A stretch of DNA of 64,000 nucleotides from assembly GCA_017308235.1 (NCBI GenBank), contig JAFKFL010000008.1:397864-461863 (forward strand). Direction: 5' to 3'. The stretch is from Alphaproteobacteria bacterium. Lineage in GTDB: Bacteria; Pseudomonadota; Alphaproteobacteria; Reyranellales; Reyranellaceae. Shown here piece after piece: positions 8,482 to 17,160 of the stretch. How positions within the stretch are numbered: the first letter of the stretch is position 1; every line of letters begins with the position of its first letter. The translations under genes were made by a program, and so were the position numbers. The notes under the pieces were generated by a model. That model did not search any database and was not told the origin of the DNA. It saw only the letters and a program-made list of their open reading frames with translations.

Positions 8482-9705
8482 TCATGTCGAAGCCATTCGG
8501 CGACAGAGTGCGGCGCCGATCGTTCCCAGCAAGGCCAGTCCGGCGCCCAACGGACCAAATCCTTCGAAGCCGACGGTGCTGATCATCAGGGCGCCCAGGC
8601 CGGCGGCGCAGATCCAGCCCAGGCTTGAGGAGGCGCCGTTCACGCCCAGCACCGTACCTCGCACCTGCTCGGGCACCGATGCCAGTGCCGCCATGTAGGA
8701 CGGCCGGCCGAGAGCGTTCAGCATCACATAGACGAAGCCCAGCGCCACTGACACAGCGAGCGCCGGGTGCCAGACGAAGAGTGCCAGCGCGGCAAGACCC
8801 GAAAGCGCCAGCATGACCGCCAGGGTCAGCAGCCGGTCGCGCCGTCGATCGGCGAGCTGGCCACCCAGGATCGTGCCCAGCACATTGCCGAGAGCGAAGA
8901 CCGCGAGCGGAATTGCCGTGGCAGCCAGCGACAGGTGATAAATCGACTGCAGGAAAGTCGCGAAATAGATGGCGGCGAGTCCGTAGCAGACGCGTTCGAG
9001 GACGCCGGTGCCGAGCAGGGCCAGCACCCGCGGCGAAAGTGCGCTGCGCAAGGTTGGCCGCTGTTCGTTGCGGGGAATAGCCCGCCGGCTCGAGCCGACT
9101 ACGAGAAGCAAGGCGAGACTCGCGGCGAGCGCAAGGCCGCCGACGCAGACATTCCAGCCCCGCCAGCCGATCATCGAGCCCACCCACGCCGCCAGCGGGA
9201 CGCCGATCACCAGCGTGAGGGATTGGCCGCTCATCACCCAGCCGAGTGCGCGGCCGCGCTGACGGTCCTCGACCCGGGCCGAGACTTCGGCGAAGACGAC
9301 GCCCATGAAAGTCCCGGAGCAGGCGCCGGCCACGCTGGCCCAGACCGCGACCCAGAGGAAGCTGCCCGCGTTGGCGACGGCGCACAGGGTGAGAGCCAGC
9401 GCCACGAGAGCGGCTATCAGGAGCACGCGCCGGCCGATCAAGTCCGACATATAGCCAGCCGTCGCCGACGCGATGCCCCAGGTGACCGATGTCGCCGACA
9501 CGAGATTGGCGACCAGCGGCATGCTGACGTCGAGATCATGCGCCATGGAAAGCAGGAACGGTGCCCGCGTGGTGCCGCTCGAGGTCGCGGCGAAAGAGCC
9601 GAGGCAGGCAGCGCCGATCAGGGCCCAGGGCAACGCGCGGGAGGCAGCGGGAGAGATCATGTTCCGGGAGCGCGCGACCCTATCGGCCGAGGTAGGGGCG
9701 GGCAA
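8482..9705 (-). CDS. MFS transporter
   Basis: The 407-residue protein has about 12 hydrophobic helices and the MFS loop motif GYMSDLIGRRVLL after helix 2, with a related GGQLADRRRDRLLTLA in the second half. It is an inner-membrane secondary carrier; no substrate can be assigned, though the compact Ala/Gly-rich helices resemble drug or small-metabolite exporters. An alternative ATG at 9660 would give 392 residues and a more normal N terminus, so the first 15 residues are uncertain. It stands between dprA and plsY, which are often neighbours in alphaproteobacteria, so it may be an insertion into that block. Confidence 0.82.
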   Translation of the reverse strand: MPAPTSADRVARSRNMISPAASRALPWALIGAACLGSFAATSSGTTRAPFLLSMAHDLDVSMPLVANLVSATSVTWGIASATAGYMSDLIGRRVLLIAALVALALTLCAVANAGSFLWVAVWASVAGACSGTFMGVVFAEVSARVEDRQRGRALGWVMSGQSLTLVIGVPLAAWVGSMIGWRGWNVCVGGLALAASLALLLVVGSSRRAIPRNEQRPTLRSALSPRVLALLGTGVLERVCYGLAAIYFATFLQSIYHLSLAATAIPLAVFALGNVLGTILGGQLADRRRDRLLTLAVMLALSGLAALALFVWHPALAVSVALGFVYVMLNALGRPSYMAALASVPEQVRGTVLGVNGASSSLGWICAAGLGALMISTVGFEGFGPLGAGLALLGTIGAALCRRMAST

Positions 9706-9729
9706 TCGCGGGACGGGGCGCCGGCTTCG

Positions 9730-10347
9730 CTATGCGGCCGGGCTCGCGCCTTCTTTACGCTGGCCGATCTTGGGTTCGGTGCCGTCGAGCAGGCGACGGA
9801 TGTTGGCATGGTGACGAACCCACACCAGCGGTACCAGCGCCGTGATAGCTGCGGCCATGCGCCAGTCGACCAGGATCCAGGCGGCGATCGCGCCGATCAC
9901 GATGCCGAAAAGAGCGGCCAGCGAGGAATAGCGGAACAGCGCCGCCAACAGCAGCCACGCGACGCAGGTGATGGCGCCGACCGGCCAGCTCAGCCCCCAC
10001 ATCACGCCGAGCGTCGTCGCGACACCCTTGCCGCCTTTGAACGACAGCCATACGGGAAACATGTGCCCCAGCACCGCACCGATCGCGGCGGCAATCGCAG
10101 CCAACGGTCCGACGGCGCCACAGATCACGACCGCTGCCAATCCCTTCAGCGCATCGAGCAGCAGCGTCGCCGCCGCCAGACCTTTGCGGCCGGTGCGCAA
10201 CACGTTGGTGGCGCCGATATTGCCGGAGCCGATCGAACGGATGTCGCCCAGTCCCGCCGCTTTGGTCAGCAGCAGGCCGAACGGGATCGATCCCAGCAGG
10301 TAACCGATCAAGAGCGGTAGGACGATGTGGAAGCCGTACCACTGCAT
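9730..10347 (-). CDS. plsY: Glycerol-3-phosphate 1-O-acyltransferase PlsY
   Basis: PlsY (205 residues) transfers an acyl group from acyl-phosphate to glycerol 3-phosphate, the first step of phospholipid synthesis, at the inner membrane. The family motifs are clear: [15 protein letters not shown], the [13 protein letters not shown] loop, [21 protein letters not shown], and the later [20 protein letters not shown]. Five hydrophobic segments match the known topology. It sits 9 bp downstream of the secreted-protein gene on the same strand and upstream of the MFS gene. Confidence 0.95.
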   Translation of the reverse strand: MQWYGFHIVLPLLIGYLLGSIPFGLLLTKAAGLGDIRSIGSGNIGATNVLRTGRKGLAAATLLLDALKGLAAVVICGAVGPLAAIAAAIGAVLGHMFPVWLSFKGGKGVATTLGVMWGLSWPVGAITCVAWLLLAALFRYSSLAALFGIVIGAIAAWILVDWRMAAAITALVPLVWVRHHANIRRLLDGTEPKIGQRKEGASPAA

Positions 10348-10356
10348 GGCCTGACC

Positions 10357-11136
10357 CTACGGGCTCACCACCCGGCAGTTGGTCGAATCGACATAGGTCG
10401 AGGTTGGAGGGCCAATCAGGTCCGTCGTGATCTGCTCGCCCGGCGCCAGCCCCACCGGGCCGAAGTAGGCATCACCGACCGAACGGCCGGCGTTGCGGAA
10501 GGTGCACTGTATCTGGGCGTTGACCGTGTCCGGCGTGTTGGACGTGATCGAGATCGAAACCTGCCAGTAGCGAGAGGTGCCGTAGGTGAGGTTGCTGGCG
10601 GTCAGCGTCACCAGGGGCATCGGCTGGTTGAACCGGGGCAGCGGCCGCGGCCCTGTGCGGCGCACCGGCGGCTGAGGCTTGGGCCCGGGGCTGCCCGCCT
10701 GTCCGCCACCTGCCGCGTTCGGGTCGAACGCCCGATCAGGATCGTAACTCGACGGCGGAGGATTGGGCTGGCTTGCCCCGCTGGACGACCCACCGATCGT
10801 GGCGACACCGCCGCCCGGTGTGTTGAGCGGTGGAGGCTGGAGCGGTGTTGTGCTGTACGAGCCGCCGCCGCTTGAGGCGGGAGGCGTGGAGGGGATTGGC
10901 GTTGGTGTCGGCGCGGGCGATGCACGATTGCCGGCCTGCGACGATGGCGCGCCGCCGCCGACGTTGTTCTGCATCTTGTCGTAACAAGCCAGTCGCTGCT
11001 GCGTGTCGGTGATCTCAGCGCACAACTGGATATGACGGACGAGCTGATCGAGCAGGTCTTCGCGCGACTGGGCGTGCGTGACGCCCGCGACTGTCATGAA
11101 GGCGACACTGAAGAGAAGAGAGGATCGGAAATTCAT
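10357..11136 (-). CDS. Secreted protein with RLACYD motif and Pro/Ser/Gly-rich linker, function unknown
   Basis: This 259-residue protein begins MNFRSSLLFSVAFMTVAGV followed by an AQS-type signal peptidase site, so it is probably periplasmic. The mature N terminus has a short helical segment with LCAEITDTQQRLACYDKM. That Cys ... RLACYD pattern recurs in many exported proteobacterial proteins, including type VI secretion accessory proteins, but no such system is visible here. A long Pro/Ser/Gly-rich linker (about residues 65-170) leads to a beta-rich C-terminal part with a final Cys. The ATG at 11136 was preferred to one 33 nt upstream because it directly begins a good signal peptide. Confidence 0.7.
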   Translation of the reverse strand: MNFRSSLLFSVAFMTVAGVTHAQSREDLLDQLVRHIQLCAEITDTQQRLACYDKMQNNVGGGAPSSQAGNRASPAPTPTPIPSTPPASSGGGSYSTTPLQPPPLNTPGGGVATIGGSSSGASQPNPPPSSYDPDRAFDPNAAGGGQAGSPGPKPQPPVRRTGPRPLPRFNQPMPLVTLTASNLTYGTSRYWQVSISITSNTPDTVNAQIQCTFRNAGRSVGDAYFGPVGLAPGEQITTDLIGPPTSTYVDSTNCRVVSP

Positions 11137-11215
11137 CGCAAGCCTTGCTGGCGGGGGAAGGCCGACCATAGCAGACCAAATGGCCGTTTCGAGGCAATTT
11201 GGTCCTTGCCGGAAT

Positions 11216-12565
11216 TCACGCGGCGGCGGCAGCCGAGGTGAAATCGTCGTCGCGATAGATCGCCCGTCCCCCCACGATTGTGGCGACCACCTTGCCTTGG
11301 ACGGGCCGCTCGTCGAACGGCGAGTTCTTGGTCTTGCTCCAGAGATCGGCGCGGTCGATTTTCCACGCGTAATTGGCGTCGAACAGGACGAGGTCGGCCG
11401 GCGCTCCCTTGGCGAGCTTGCCGCCGGGCAGGTTGAACAGCCGTGCCGGTGTGCTCGACAGGCGTTGGAAAAGCTGCGGCAGGCTGAGGTGGCCGTTATG
11501 GACCAGCTCCAGAGACACCGGCAGCAGGGTTTCGAGACCGATGCCGCCGGGCTCCGCTTGCGCGAAGGGGACTCGCTTGCTGTCCTGATCCTGCGGCCGG
11601 TGGTCGGAGACGATGGCGTCGATGACGCCGCTCTTCAGCCCCTCGACGATCGCCTCACGGTCGGCCTCGCTGCGCAAGGGCGGCACCAGTTTGCCGAAGG
11701 TTCGATAGTCGCCCACGGCGAGATCGTTGAGGGCGAAGTAGGGGGCGGCCGTATCGCAGGTGATCTTGAGGCCGCGCTCCTTGGCCGCGGCAATCACCTT
11801 GACCGATTCGGCGGTCGAGATCTTGGCGAGATGCAGTCGACCGCCCGTCATCTCGACGAGACGGATGTCGCGCTCGACCATCATCACTTCGGCAAGCGGT
11901 GGATTGCCAGCGAGGCCAAGCCGCGTAGCCATCACGCCGCTGCTCATATGCCCACCCGACAAGGTGGGCTCCTGCGGTAGATGGACGATCAGGGCGTCGA
12001 AGGCCTTGGCGTAATAGAGTGCGCGGCGCAGCACCTGTGCGTTGCCCACGGCACGGTCGGCGTCGGTGAAACCGACGGCGCCCGCTTCCGCCAGCAGGCC
12101 GATTTCGGCCAGTTCCTTGCCTTCGAGGCCCGCCGTCAACGCGCCAAACGCATACATGTTGGCCAGCTTGACCTGGCGCGCGCGCCGCGCCACGAACTCG
12201 ATCAACGAGGCATCGTCGAACGGCGGCTCGGTGTCGGGCAGCAGCACTAGGGAGGTGATGCCGCCGACGGCCGCCGCAACGCCGGCGCTCTCGAGGGTCT
12301 CCTTGTGCTCTTCGCCGGGCTCGCCCGTATGCACACGCGTGTCGACGATTCCAGGTGCGAGATAAAGGTCGCGGCAATCCACCGATTCGATGCCGTACGG
12401 CGCGCCCGAGGCGAAAAGCGTCGGGCCGAAATCTGCGATCTTGCCATCGCTGATCAGGATAGCGCCGCGATATTCGCTGTTCGCCGTGGGATCGACGATG
12501 CGAGCATTGATATAAGCGGTCGATCCCGCGTGCGGTGGCACACCGCGCACGACATTGCCGCTCAC
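11216..12565 (-). CDS. pyrC: Dihydroorotase-like protein, probably non-catalytic PyrC
   Basis: This 449-residue amidohydrolase-fold protein is related to class I dihydroorotase, the third step of pyrimidine synthesis. The usual DxHxH metal site reads D75-T-R77-V-H79, so the first His is Arg. The later Pro-His-His segment reads APYF with Tyr at 276, while SDHRP (D321) is kept. Two metal ligands are therefore missing. In alphaproteobacteria and pseudomonads the pyrB-linked copy is often such a degenerate form, thought to act structurally with PyrB. The GTG start at 12565 overlaps the pyrB stop as GTGA, so translation is probably coupled. Confidence 0.85.
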   Translation of the reverse strand: MSGNVVRGVPPHAGSTAYINARIVDPTANSEYRGAILISDGKIADFGPTLFASGAPYGIESVDCRDLYLAPGIVDTRVHTGEPGEEHKETLESAGVAAAVGGITSLVLLPDTEPPFDDASLIEFVARRARQVKLANMYAFGALTAGLEGKELAEIGLLAEAGAVGFTDADRAVGNAQVLRRALYYAKAFDALIVHLPQEPTLSGGHMSSGVMATRLGLAGNPPLAEVMMVERDIRLVEMTGGRLHLAKISTAESVKVIAAAKERGLKITCDTAAPYFALNDLAVGDYRTFGKLVPPLRSEADREAIVEGLKSGVIDAIVSDHRPQDQDSKRVPFAQAEPGGIGLETLLPVSLELVHNGHLSLPQLFQRLSSTPARLFNLPGGKLAKGAPADLVLFDANYAWKIDRADLWSKTKNSPFDERPVQGKVVATIVGGRAIYRDDDFTSAAAAA

Positions 12566-13527
12566 GCTGCCGCTCCCATGGCATTGCGGCGCCCGCCGAT
12601 CAGGGCGTCGAGGCAGGCCATGCGCACGGCCACGCCCATTTCGACCTGCTCATGGATGACGCTGCGATCAAGATCGTCGGCCACCTCCGAGTCGATCTCC
12701 ACGCCGCGGTTCATCGGGCCGGGGTGCATGATCAACGAGTCCGGCTTGGCGACCTTCAGCTTTTCGCGGTCGAGGCCGAAGAAGCGGTAGTATTCACTGA
12801 TCGACGGCACGAACGAGCCCTGCATGCGCTCGGTCTGCAGGCGCAGCATCATGACGATGTCGACGTCCTTCAAGCCCGTCTTCATGTTGTAATGGACTTC
12901 GACCCCCATCTTGTCGATGTCGGTCGGCATCAGGGTCGGCGGTCCGACCACGCGCACGCGCGCGCCCATGATCAGCAACAGGTGGATGTTCGAGCGCGCG
13001 ACGCGGCTGTGCATGATGTCGCCGCAGATTGCCACCTGCAGCCCCTCGAGTCGGCCGCGACGGCGGCGGATGGTGAGCGCATCGAGCAGGGCCTGGGTCG
13101 GATGCTCGTGCTGGCCGTCGCCGGCATTGATGACGGTGCAGTTCACCTTTTGCGACAGGAGATTGACCGCCCCCGATTCGCTGTGGCGTACGACGATGGC
13201 GTCGGGCCGCATGGCGTTGAGTGTCATCGCCGTATCGAGCAGGGTCTCGCCCTTGCGCACCGACGAGGTGGCGACGTCCATGTTGATGACGTCGGCGCCC
13301 AGCCGTTTGGCGGCGACCTCGAAGCTGGTGCGGGTGCGGGTCGAATTCTCGAAGAACAGGTTGATCACCGTACGGCCGGTCAGCAAGTCCCGCCGTTTGT
13401 CGATCGATCGGTTCTGGTCGATGTAGCTTTCGGAAAGGTCGAGCAGGCCCGAAATCGTTTCAGGCGACAGACCTTCGATGCCGAGCAAATGGGGCAACCT
13501 CGGCACGCCCGCGCGTTTCTTTGTCAC
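12562..13527 (-). CDS. pyrB: Aspartate carbamoyltransferase catalytic subunit
   Basis: PyrB (321 residues) joins carbamoyl phosphate and aspartate, the committed step of pyrimidine synthesis. The carbamoyl-phosphate-binding motif [13 protein letters not shown], the [11 protein letters not shown] loop, [13 protein letters not shown] and [11 protein letters not shown] are all intact. No pyrI regulatory-subunit gene is nearby; instead pyrC follows with a 4-nt overlap, as in bacteria where PyrB assembles with a PyrC-like partner. The N-terminal extension is short, so feedback regulation by that route is unlikely. Confidence 0.96.
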   Translation of the reverse strand: MTKKRAGVPRLPHLLGIEGLSPETISGLLDLSESYIDQNRSIDKRRDLLTGRTVINLFFENSTRTRTSFEVAAKRLGADVINMDVATSSVRKGETLLDTAMTLNAMRPDAIVVRHSESGAVNLLSQKVNCTVINAGDGQHEHPTQALLDALTIRRRRGRLEGLQVAICGDIMHSRVARSNIHLLLIMGARVRVVGPPTLMPTDIDKMGVEVHYNMKTGLKDVDIVMMLRLQTERMQGSFVPSISEYYRFFGLDREKLKVAKPDSLIMHPGPMNRGVEIDSEVADDLDRSVIHEQVEMGVAVRMACLDALIGGRRNAMGAAA

Positions 13528-13589
13528 TAAAGCGCGACGTTAAGCACGCGCGGCGCGCCGCTGCAAGGCGGCGATTTGGTGGATAACGC

Positions 13590-14795
13590 TTACGCCGCCG
13601 GGTGAGGTCCGACATAACGGGCCCGCGGCCGGATCAGCGAGCTGCTGTTGGCCTGTTCCAGTGCATGGGCGATCCAGCCGACGGTGCGGCCGAGCAGGAA
13701 CAGCGCCAGCGCCGAATCCCTCGGCAAGCCGAGGACACGCTCGAGCGTCACGGTGGCGAAGTCGATGTTGGGCTCCGCCCGTGCCACCTGTCCGGCAGCG
13801 GCGACCACCCGTTCGATGAAAGCGAGCTCGGGAGAGTTCGGCAGGTTCTCGCGGAGCAGGGCAAATAGGGTCGCTGCCCGGACGTCGCCATCGGGATAGA
13901 GCGGATGACCGAAGCCGGGAAGGTGGACGTGCTCCTGCACGTGCCGCGCCAATTCGGCTTCTAGGTTGTCTGCTGACGCCAGCGCGTCGAGCAGGCTCGC
14001 TACGTGCCGGGTCAGGCCGCCATGTCGGGGACCGCTGATCGCCGCCAGCCCTGCCGTCGCCACACTGTAGAAATGGGCGCCTGTCGAAGCGACGACTCGG
14101 GCAGCAAAAGTGGAGGCATTGAACTCGTGGTCGGCTGATAGAACCAACGCCGCGCGGATCAACGGCACGCCCTGAGCCGGCACGTGCCAGGCTGATGCGA
14201 GCTGCTCGTGGATGGGCAGGGAGGAGACCGGCTCCATCGTGACGGCTGACGTGAGCAGCCGCAGGATGCGCACCGCTGTTTCCAGCATGGCGCCCCGATC
14301 CTCGACCCAGCTCGGATGGTCCCATCGCGCCGCCGCCGGCAACAGGATCAGGCAGCGATCGACGGTCGAGAGTGTCGCAGCCGCATTCCAGGCGGCGCGC
14401 AGGGCGGCCGACATTGCCGGCAGGTTCTGTGCGTCGAACGGACGGTCGTCACATTCCCACAGGAGCTGCGCCACATGCTCGAGCGAATTGCTGCGGGCCA
14501 GCCGGGCGGCATCGTGACCGCGATAATAAAGTCGGCCGTTCTCGATCAGCGTCAGAGACGATTCGAGAACCGGTGTGCCGAAGTCCAAGGCATTGGCGGC
14601 AATCGATTCGGCCTTGCGACCCACCGCGCGTTGCCGCTTCAGCCGCGCAACGTCGTCGGCCCGGTACCGGCGCTCGCGCTGACCCGACGTTCCCTCCGAG
14701 CGCAGCAGGCCGCGACTCACGTAAGCGTACAACGTGGCGGCGGAGACGCCCAATCGGCGTGCGGCTTCCGTTGAGCCAATCCATTCCGTATTCAT
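13590..14795 (-). CDS. Citrate synthase family protein with N-terminal MerR-type HTH domain
   Basis: The 401-residue protein combines two domains. Residues 7-58 form a MerR-like winged helix (STEAARRLGVSAATLYAYVS, then RRYRADDVARLKR). Residues about 75-395 are a citrate/2-methylcitrate synthase fold with the catalytic set present: H223 (DHEFNAST), H258 (GPRHGG), H297 (GFGHPLY) and D345 (NIDFATVT). It ends IRPRARYVGP, typical of the family. It is divergent from a stand-alone citrate synthase gene and its promoter region contains AT-rich palindromes. No ribosome binding site precedes the ATG and a good -10 lies 5 nt upstream, so the mRNA may be leaderless. I infer a metabolite-sensing regulator, perhaps still an enzyme. 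Confidence 0.88.
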   Translation of the reverse strand: MNTEWIGSTEAARRLGVSAATLYAYVSRGLLRSEGTSGQRERRYRADDVARLKRQRAVGRKAESIAANALDFGTPVLESSLTLIENGRLYYRGHDAARLARSNSLEHVAQLLWECDDRPFDAQNLPAMSAALRAAWNAAATLSTVDRCLILLPAAARWDHPSWVEDRGAMLETAVRILRLLTSAVTMEPVSSLPIHEQLASAWHVPAQGVPLIRAALVLSADHEFNASTFAARVVASTGAHFYSVATAGLAAISGPRHGGLTRHVASLLDALASADNLEAELARHVQEHVHLPGFGHPLYPDGDVRAATLFALLRENLPNSPELAFIERVVAAAGQVARAEPNIDFATVTLERVLGLPRDSALALFLLGRTVGWIAHALEQANSSSLIRPRARYVGPHPAA

Positions 14796-14800
14796 GTCTT

Positions 14801-14830
14801 ATTATTGATCAATTCAATCAATATTGACAA
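14801..14830 (-). promoter_or_regulatory. Promoter of the HTH-citrate synthase gene with overlapping palindromes
   Basis: On the minus strand a -35 element TTGTCA (14830-14825) and a -10 element AATAAT (14806-14801) each match five of six consensus bases with an 18-bp spacer. Two perfect 10-bp palindromes lie within it: ATTGATCAAT at 14804-14813, over the -10, and TCAATATTGA at 14818-14827, over the -35. The -35 region shares its bases with TTGACA on the plus strand (14824-14829), which could serve the divergent citrate synthase gene, although its -10 is poor. The layout fits control of both genes by one palindrome-binding regulator, most simply the fused HTH domain itself. Confidence 0.6.
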
Positions 14831-14881
14831 TATATCTCATTGGCCAAATCTTCCCTTCGAACGGAGAAGGGAATCTTCAAA

Positions 14882-15967
14882 ATGCTGCAGACACGTGTGG
14901 ATAGCGGGCTCGATGGCGTGATCGTGGCTGATACGGTCATGAGTGAGGTTGACGGCGAGGGTGGACGGCTGATTGTCCGCGGCCATGGCCTGCAGGAACT
15001 GGTCGCCGGTCGCGGCTTCGAAGGCGTCGCGGCCCTGCTCTGGTCTGGCTACGGCGACGGGGGCAACGATGAACCCGCTGTTCGCGACGGTCTCGCTGCG
15101 GCGCGGGCTCGTGCGTTTGCCGACGTGCCGCGCCTGTTGGCGGCGACGAAAGGGTTGAATCCGGTTGAGGCACTGCGCGTGGGGCTCGCGATGCTGCCCG
15201 ATTCAGATCCCACACCTCACCATTACCTTGTGTGCGGGGCGATGCCGGTGTTCCTTGCGGCACTGCTGAATGCCCACAAGGGACTGTCGGCGATTGCCCC
15301 CGACCCGACGCTAACGACGGCGCAGGATCTCCTGCGCATGATCCGTGGCCAGCGGGCCGGCGAGGTCTTCGAGAAAGGCCTCGATACCTATCTGGCGACG
15401 GTGGCCGACCACGGCTTCAATGCCTCGACCTTTACCGCGCGCGTCGTGGGCTCGACCCGCGCCGGTCTCATCTCCTCTGTGCTGGCGGCGCTCTGCGCGC
15501 TCAAGGGCCCGCTGCACGGCGGCGCACCCGGTCCGGTGCTCGACATGCTGGACGAGATCGGCGAGGCGGAGCGCGCCCGCGCCTGGTTCGACCAGGCCCT
15601 GGCCCGTGGCGAGCGCCTGCCGGGCTTCGGTCATCGCATCTACAAGGTGCGCGACCCGCGCGCCGATGTGCTGAAGGCGACCGTTGCCGACATGCCGATG
15701 ACGGCGGGTCGGCTTGCCTTCGCCGCCAATGTCGAGAAGGAAGCGTTGGCCGCGTTGCGCCGCCACAAGCCCGGCCAGCGGCTGGACACCAACGTCGAGT
15801 ACTATACGGCCACGCTCCTGGAAGCGCTCGACGTGCCGCGCGCCGCCTTCACCGCCCTGTTCGCCGTCGGCCGCGTCGCCGGCTGGTGCGCTCACATTTT
15901 CGAGCAAGAGGAGGGCGGCCGCATCATCCGCCCACAGTCGAACTACGTCGGACCGCGGCCCCAGTAA
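14882..15967 (+). CDS. Citrate synthase/2-methylcitrate synthase family protein
   Basis: This 361-residue protein condenses an acyl-CoA with oxaloacetate if it acts like its family. It shows H177 (DHGFNASTFTARVV), H212 (KGPLHGGAPG), H251 (PGFGHRIYKVRDPRADVL) and the C-terminal IIRPQSNYVGPRPQ. At the usual catalytic Asp position it has Glu306 (TNVEYYTATLLEAL). The ATG at 14882 was chosen because GGAGAAGGGA lies just upstream; an in-frame TTG at 14840 has no such site. It is divergent from the HTH-fused paralogue. Being shorter than the hexameric type II enzyme, it resembles the dimeric or 2-methylcitrate class. The true acyl-CoA cannot be decided from sequence. Confidence 0.87.
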   Translation: MLQTRVDSGLDGVIVADTVMSEVDGEGGRLIVRGHGLQELVAGRGFEGVAALLWSGYGDGGNDEPAVRDGLAAARARAFADVPRLLAATKGLNPVEALRVGLAMLPDSDPTPHHYLVCGAMPVFLAALLNAHKGLSAIAPDPTLTTAQDLLRMIRGQRAGEVFEKGLDTYLATVADHGFNASTFTARVVGSTRAGLISSVLAALCALKGPLHGGAPGPVLDMLDEIGEAERARAWFDQALARGERLPGFGHRIYKVRDPRADVLKATVADMPMTAGRLAFAANVEKEALAALRRHKPGQRLDTNVEYYTATLLEALDVPRAAFTALFAVGRVAGWCAHIFEQEEGGRIIRPQSNYVGPRPQ

Positions 15968-15970
15968 CGG

Positions 15971-16504
15971 CTATCTCGATCGCCACATCCGGCGGAAGAT
16001 ACCGTCACGGCGAAAGACATCGTGACGGACGACAGCTGCGAGATGAAGGGTGAGGACACCCATAAGCGTCCAGGCCAGCCACTCATGGATTATGCGAAAA
16101 ACCTCGACCAGGTCGGGGTCGCGCGGCACGGGGTTCGGCAACGGTATAAGGCCGAACCAGAAGATCTCGACTCCACCGGCCGAGCTCATGAGCCAACCGC
16201 TGACCGGCTGGGCCAGCAGCAGAAAGAGCAGGGCGCCATGGGAGAGGGGCGCCAGCCGGCGTTCCCACGACGTGACGGTGTCGGGCAGCGGTGGTGGCGG
16301 CGCATACCAGCGCCAGGCGATCCGCGCCAAGGTGAGCAGCAGCACCGTAAGCCCGATCCATTTGTGCCAAGCAAAGGCCTGGAGCTTGGTAAGGTTGATC
16401 GGTAGATCGACCATCCAAAATCCGAGCGCGAGAAGACCGAACACTGCGATCGCCGTGATCCAATGCAGGGCCTTGGCGACCGGGCGGTAGCCTACGGCCG
16501 GCAC
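15971..16504 (-). CDS. Cytochrome b561 family membrane protein
   Basis: The 177-residue protein has four hydrophobic helices and conserved His residues typical of bacterial cytochrome b561 (KALHWITAIAVFGLLALGF, AWHKWIGLTVLLLTLARI, LSHGALLFLLLAQPVSGWLM, and IIHEWLAWTLMGVLTLHLAAV). These would hold two b haems and move electrons across or at the inner membrane. The GTG at 16504 was chosen because AGGGA precedes it by 9 nt and it falls after the YceI stop; an upstream ATG at 16570 would overlap YceI. b561 and YceI genes are commonly paired, and the two probably form an operon here. Confidence 0.88.
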   Translation of the reverse strand: MPAVGYRPVAKALHWITAIAVFGLLALGFWMVDLPINLTKLQAFAWHKWIGLTVLLLTLARIAWRWYAPPPPLPDTVTSWERRLAPLSHGALLFLLLAQPVSGWLMSSAGGVEIFWFGLIPLPNPVPRDPDLVEVFRIIHEWLAWTLMGVLTLHLAAVVRHDVFRRDGIFRRMWRSR

Positions 16505-16517
16505 TGGCCCGCGTCCC

Positions 16518-17114
16518 TCAGTGCCAGGCGTCAGTGCGGATCGAGATGTCGACCGTGTCGCCCACGACATCGAGGAACTTCGTCATCCCGAATTCCGACC
16601 GCTTGATCTGACCCTGACCGCGAAAGCGCGCGCAACGCTCGCCCGGCGGTGCGTCAGGCTTGCGATCGAGCACCGAAACATCGAGCTGCATAGGCCTGGT
16701 GATGCCGCGCAGCGTGATATCGCCGGTGACCTTGAGCTTGTCCTCCCCCACGCGCTCGATACTCTTGGAGTGGAAAGTCATCTCCGGGAACTTGTCGACG
16801 TTGAAGAAGTCGACGTCCTTCAACATGTCGGTCTGTTGCTTGTCGAGCATCTGGATGCTTCTGGTGTTCACCTTCACATCGACACGGCTCTTCGGGACAT
16901 CGGCGTCGTCGACATTGACCATGCCATGCCAATCGTTGAACGAGCCGGTGGTGCGGAAGAGCTTGGAATCGCCAATCGAGAAGTCGATCGTGCCGCGTCC
17001 GGCGCCGATCTTGAGCTGATCAAGCGCCCAGGAGGACCGCAATGGTGCAATCACTGCGCCAGCGGCTCCCAGCAGGAGCATACGTCGAGAAGGTCCGATC
17101 GATGAGCGTAGCAT
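16518..17114 (-). CDS. YceI family periplasmic protein
   Basis: YceI-like proteins are exported lipocalin-like barrels that bind isoprenoid or polyprenoid lipids. This one has about 198 residues, with an N-terminal twin-arginine-like signal (SRRMLLLGAAGAVIAPL). The mature part shows GTIDFSIGDSKLF, DFFNVDKFPEMTFHSKSIE, VTGDITLRGITRPMQLDV and FGMTKFLDVVGDTVDISI, the usual strand pattern. A GTG at 17147 in frame would add 11 residues; neither start has a strong ribosome binding site. It is immediately upstream of cytochrome b561 on the same strand, a frequent pairing. Confidence 0.88.
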   Translation of the reverse strand: MLRSSIGPSRRMLLLGAAGAVIAPLRSSWALDQLKIGAGRGTIDFSIGDSKLFRTTGSFNDWHGMVNVDDADVPKSRVDVKVNTRSIQMLDKQQTDMLKDVDFFNVDKFPEMTFHSKSIERVGEDKLKVTGDITLRGITRPMQLDVSVLDRKPDAPPGERCARFRGQGQIKRSEFGMTKFLDVVGDTVDISIRTDAWH

Positions 17115-17160
17115 CTCTGAAACAATAGCATGCACTCCCGGCTTCACGGATAATCACGTC

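Noticed and set aside
8767..10320. A 517-codon plus-strand frame opposite the MFS and plsY genes
   Set aside because: It is highly charged and repetitive (Arg, Gly, Asp, Gln), with no domain, and covers two genes with clear motifs.
13553..13564. GC-rich palindrome downstream of the HTH-citrate synthase gene as a terminator
   Set aside because: GCGGCGCGCCGC is a perfect palindrome but has no loop and no T-run, and such strings are common by chance at this GC content.
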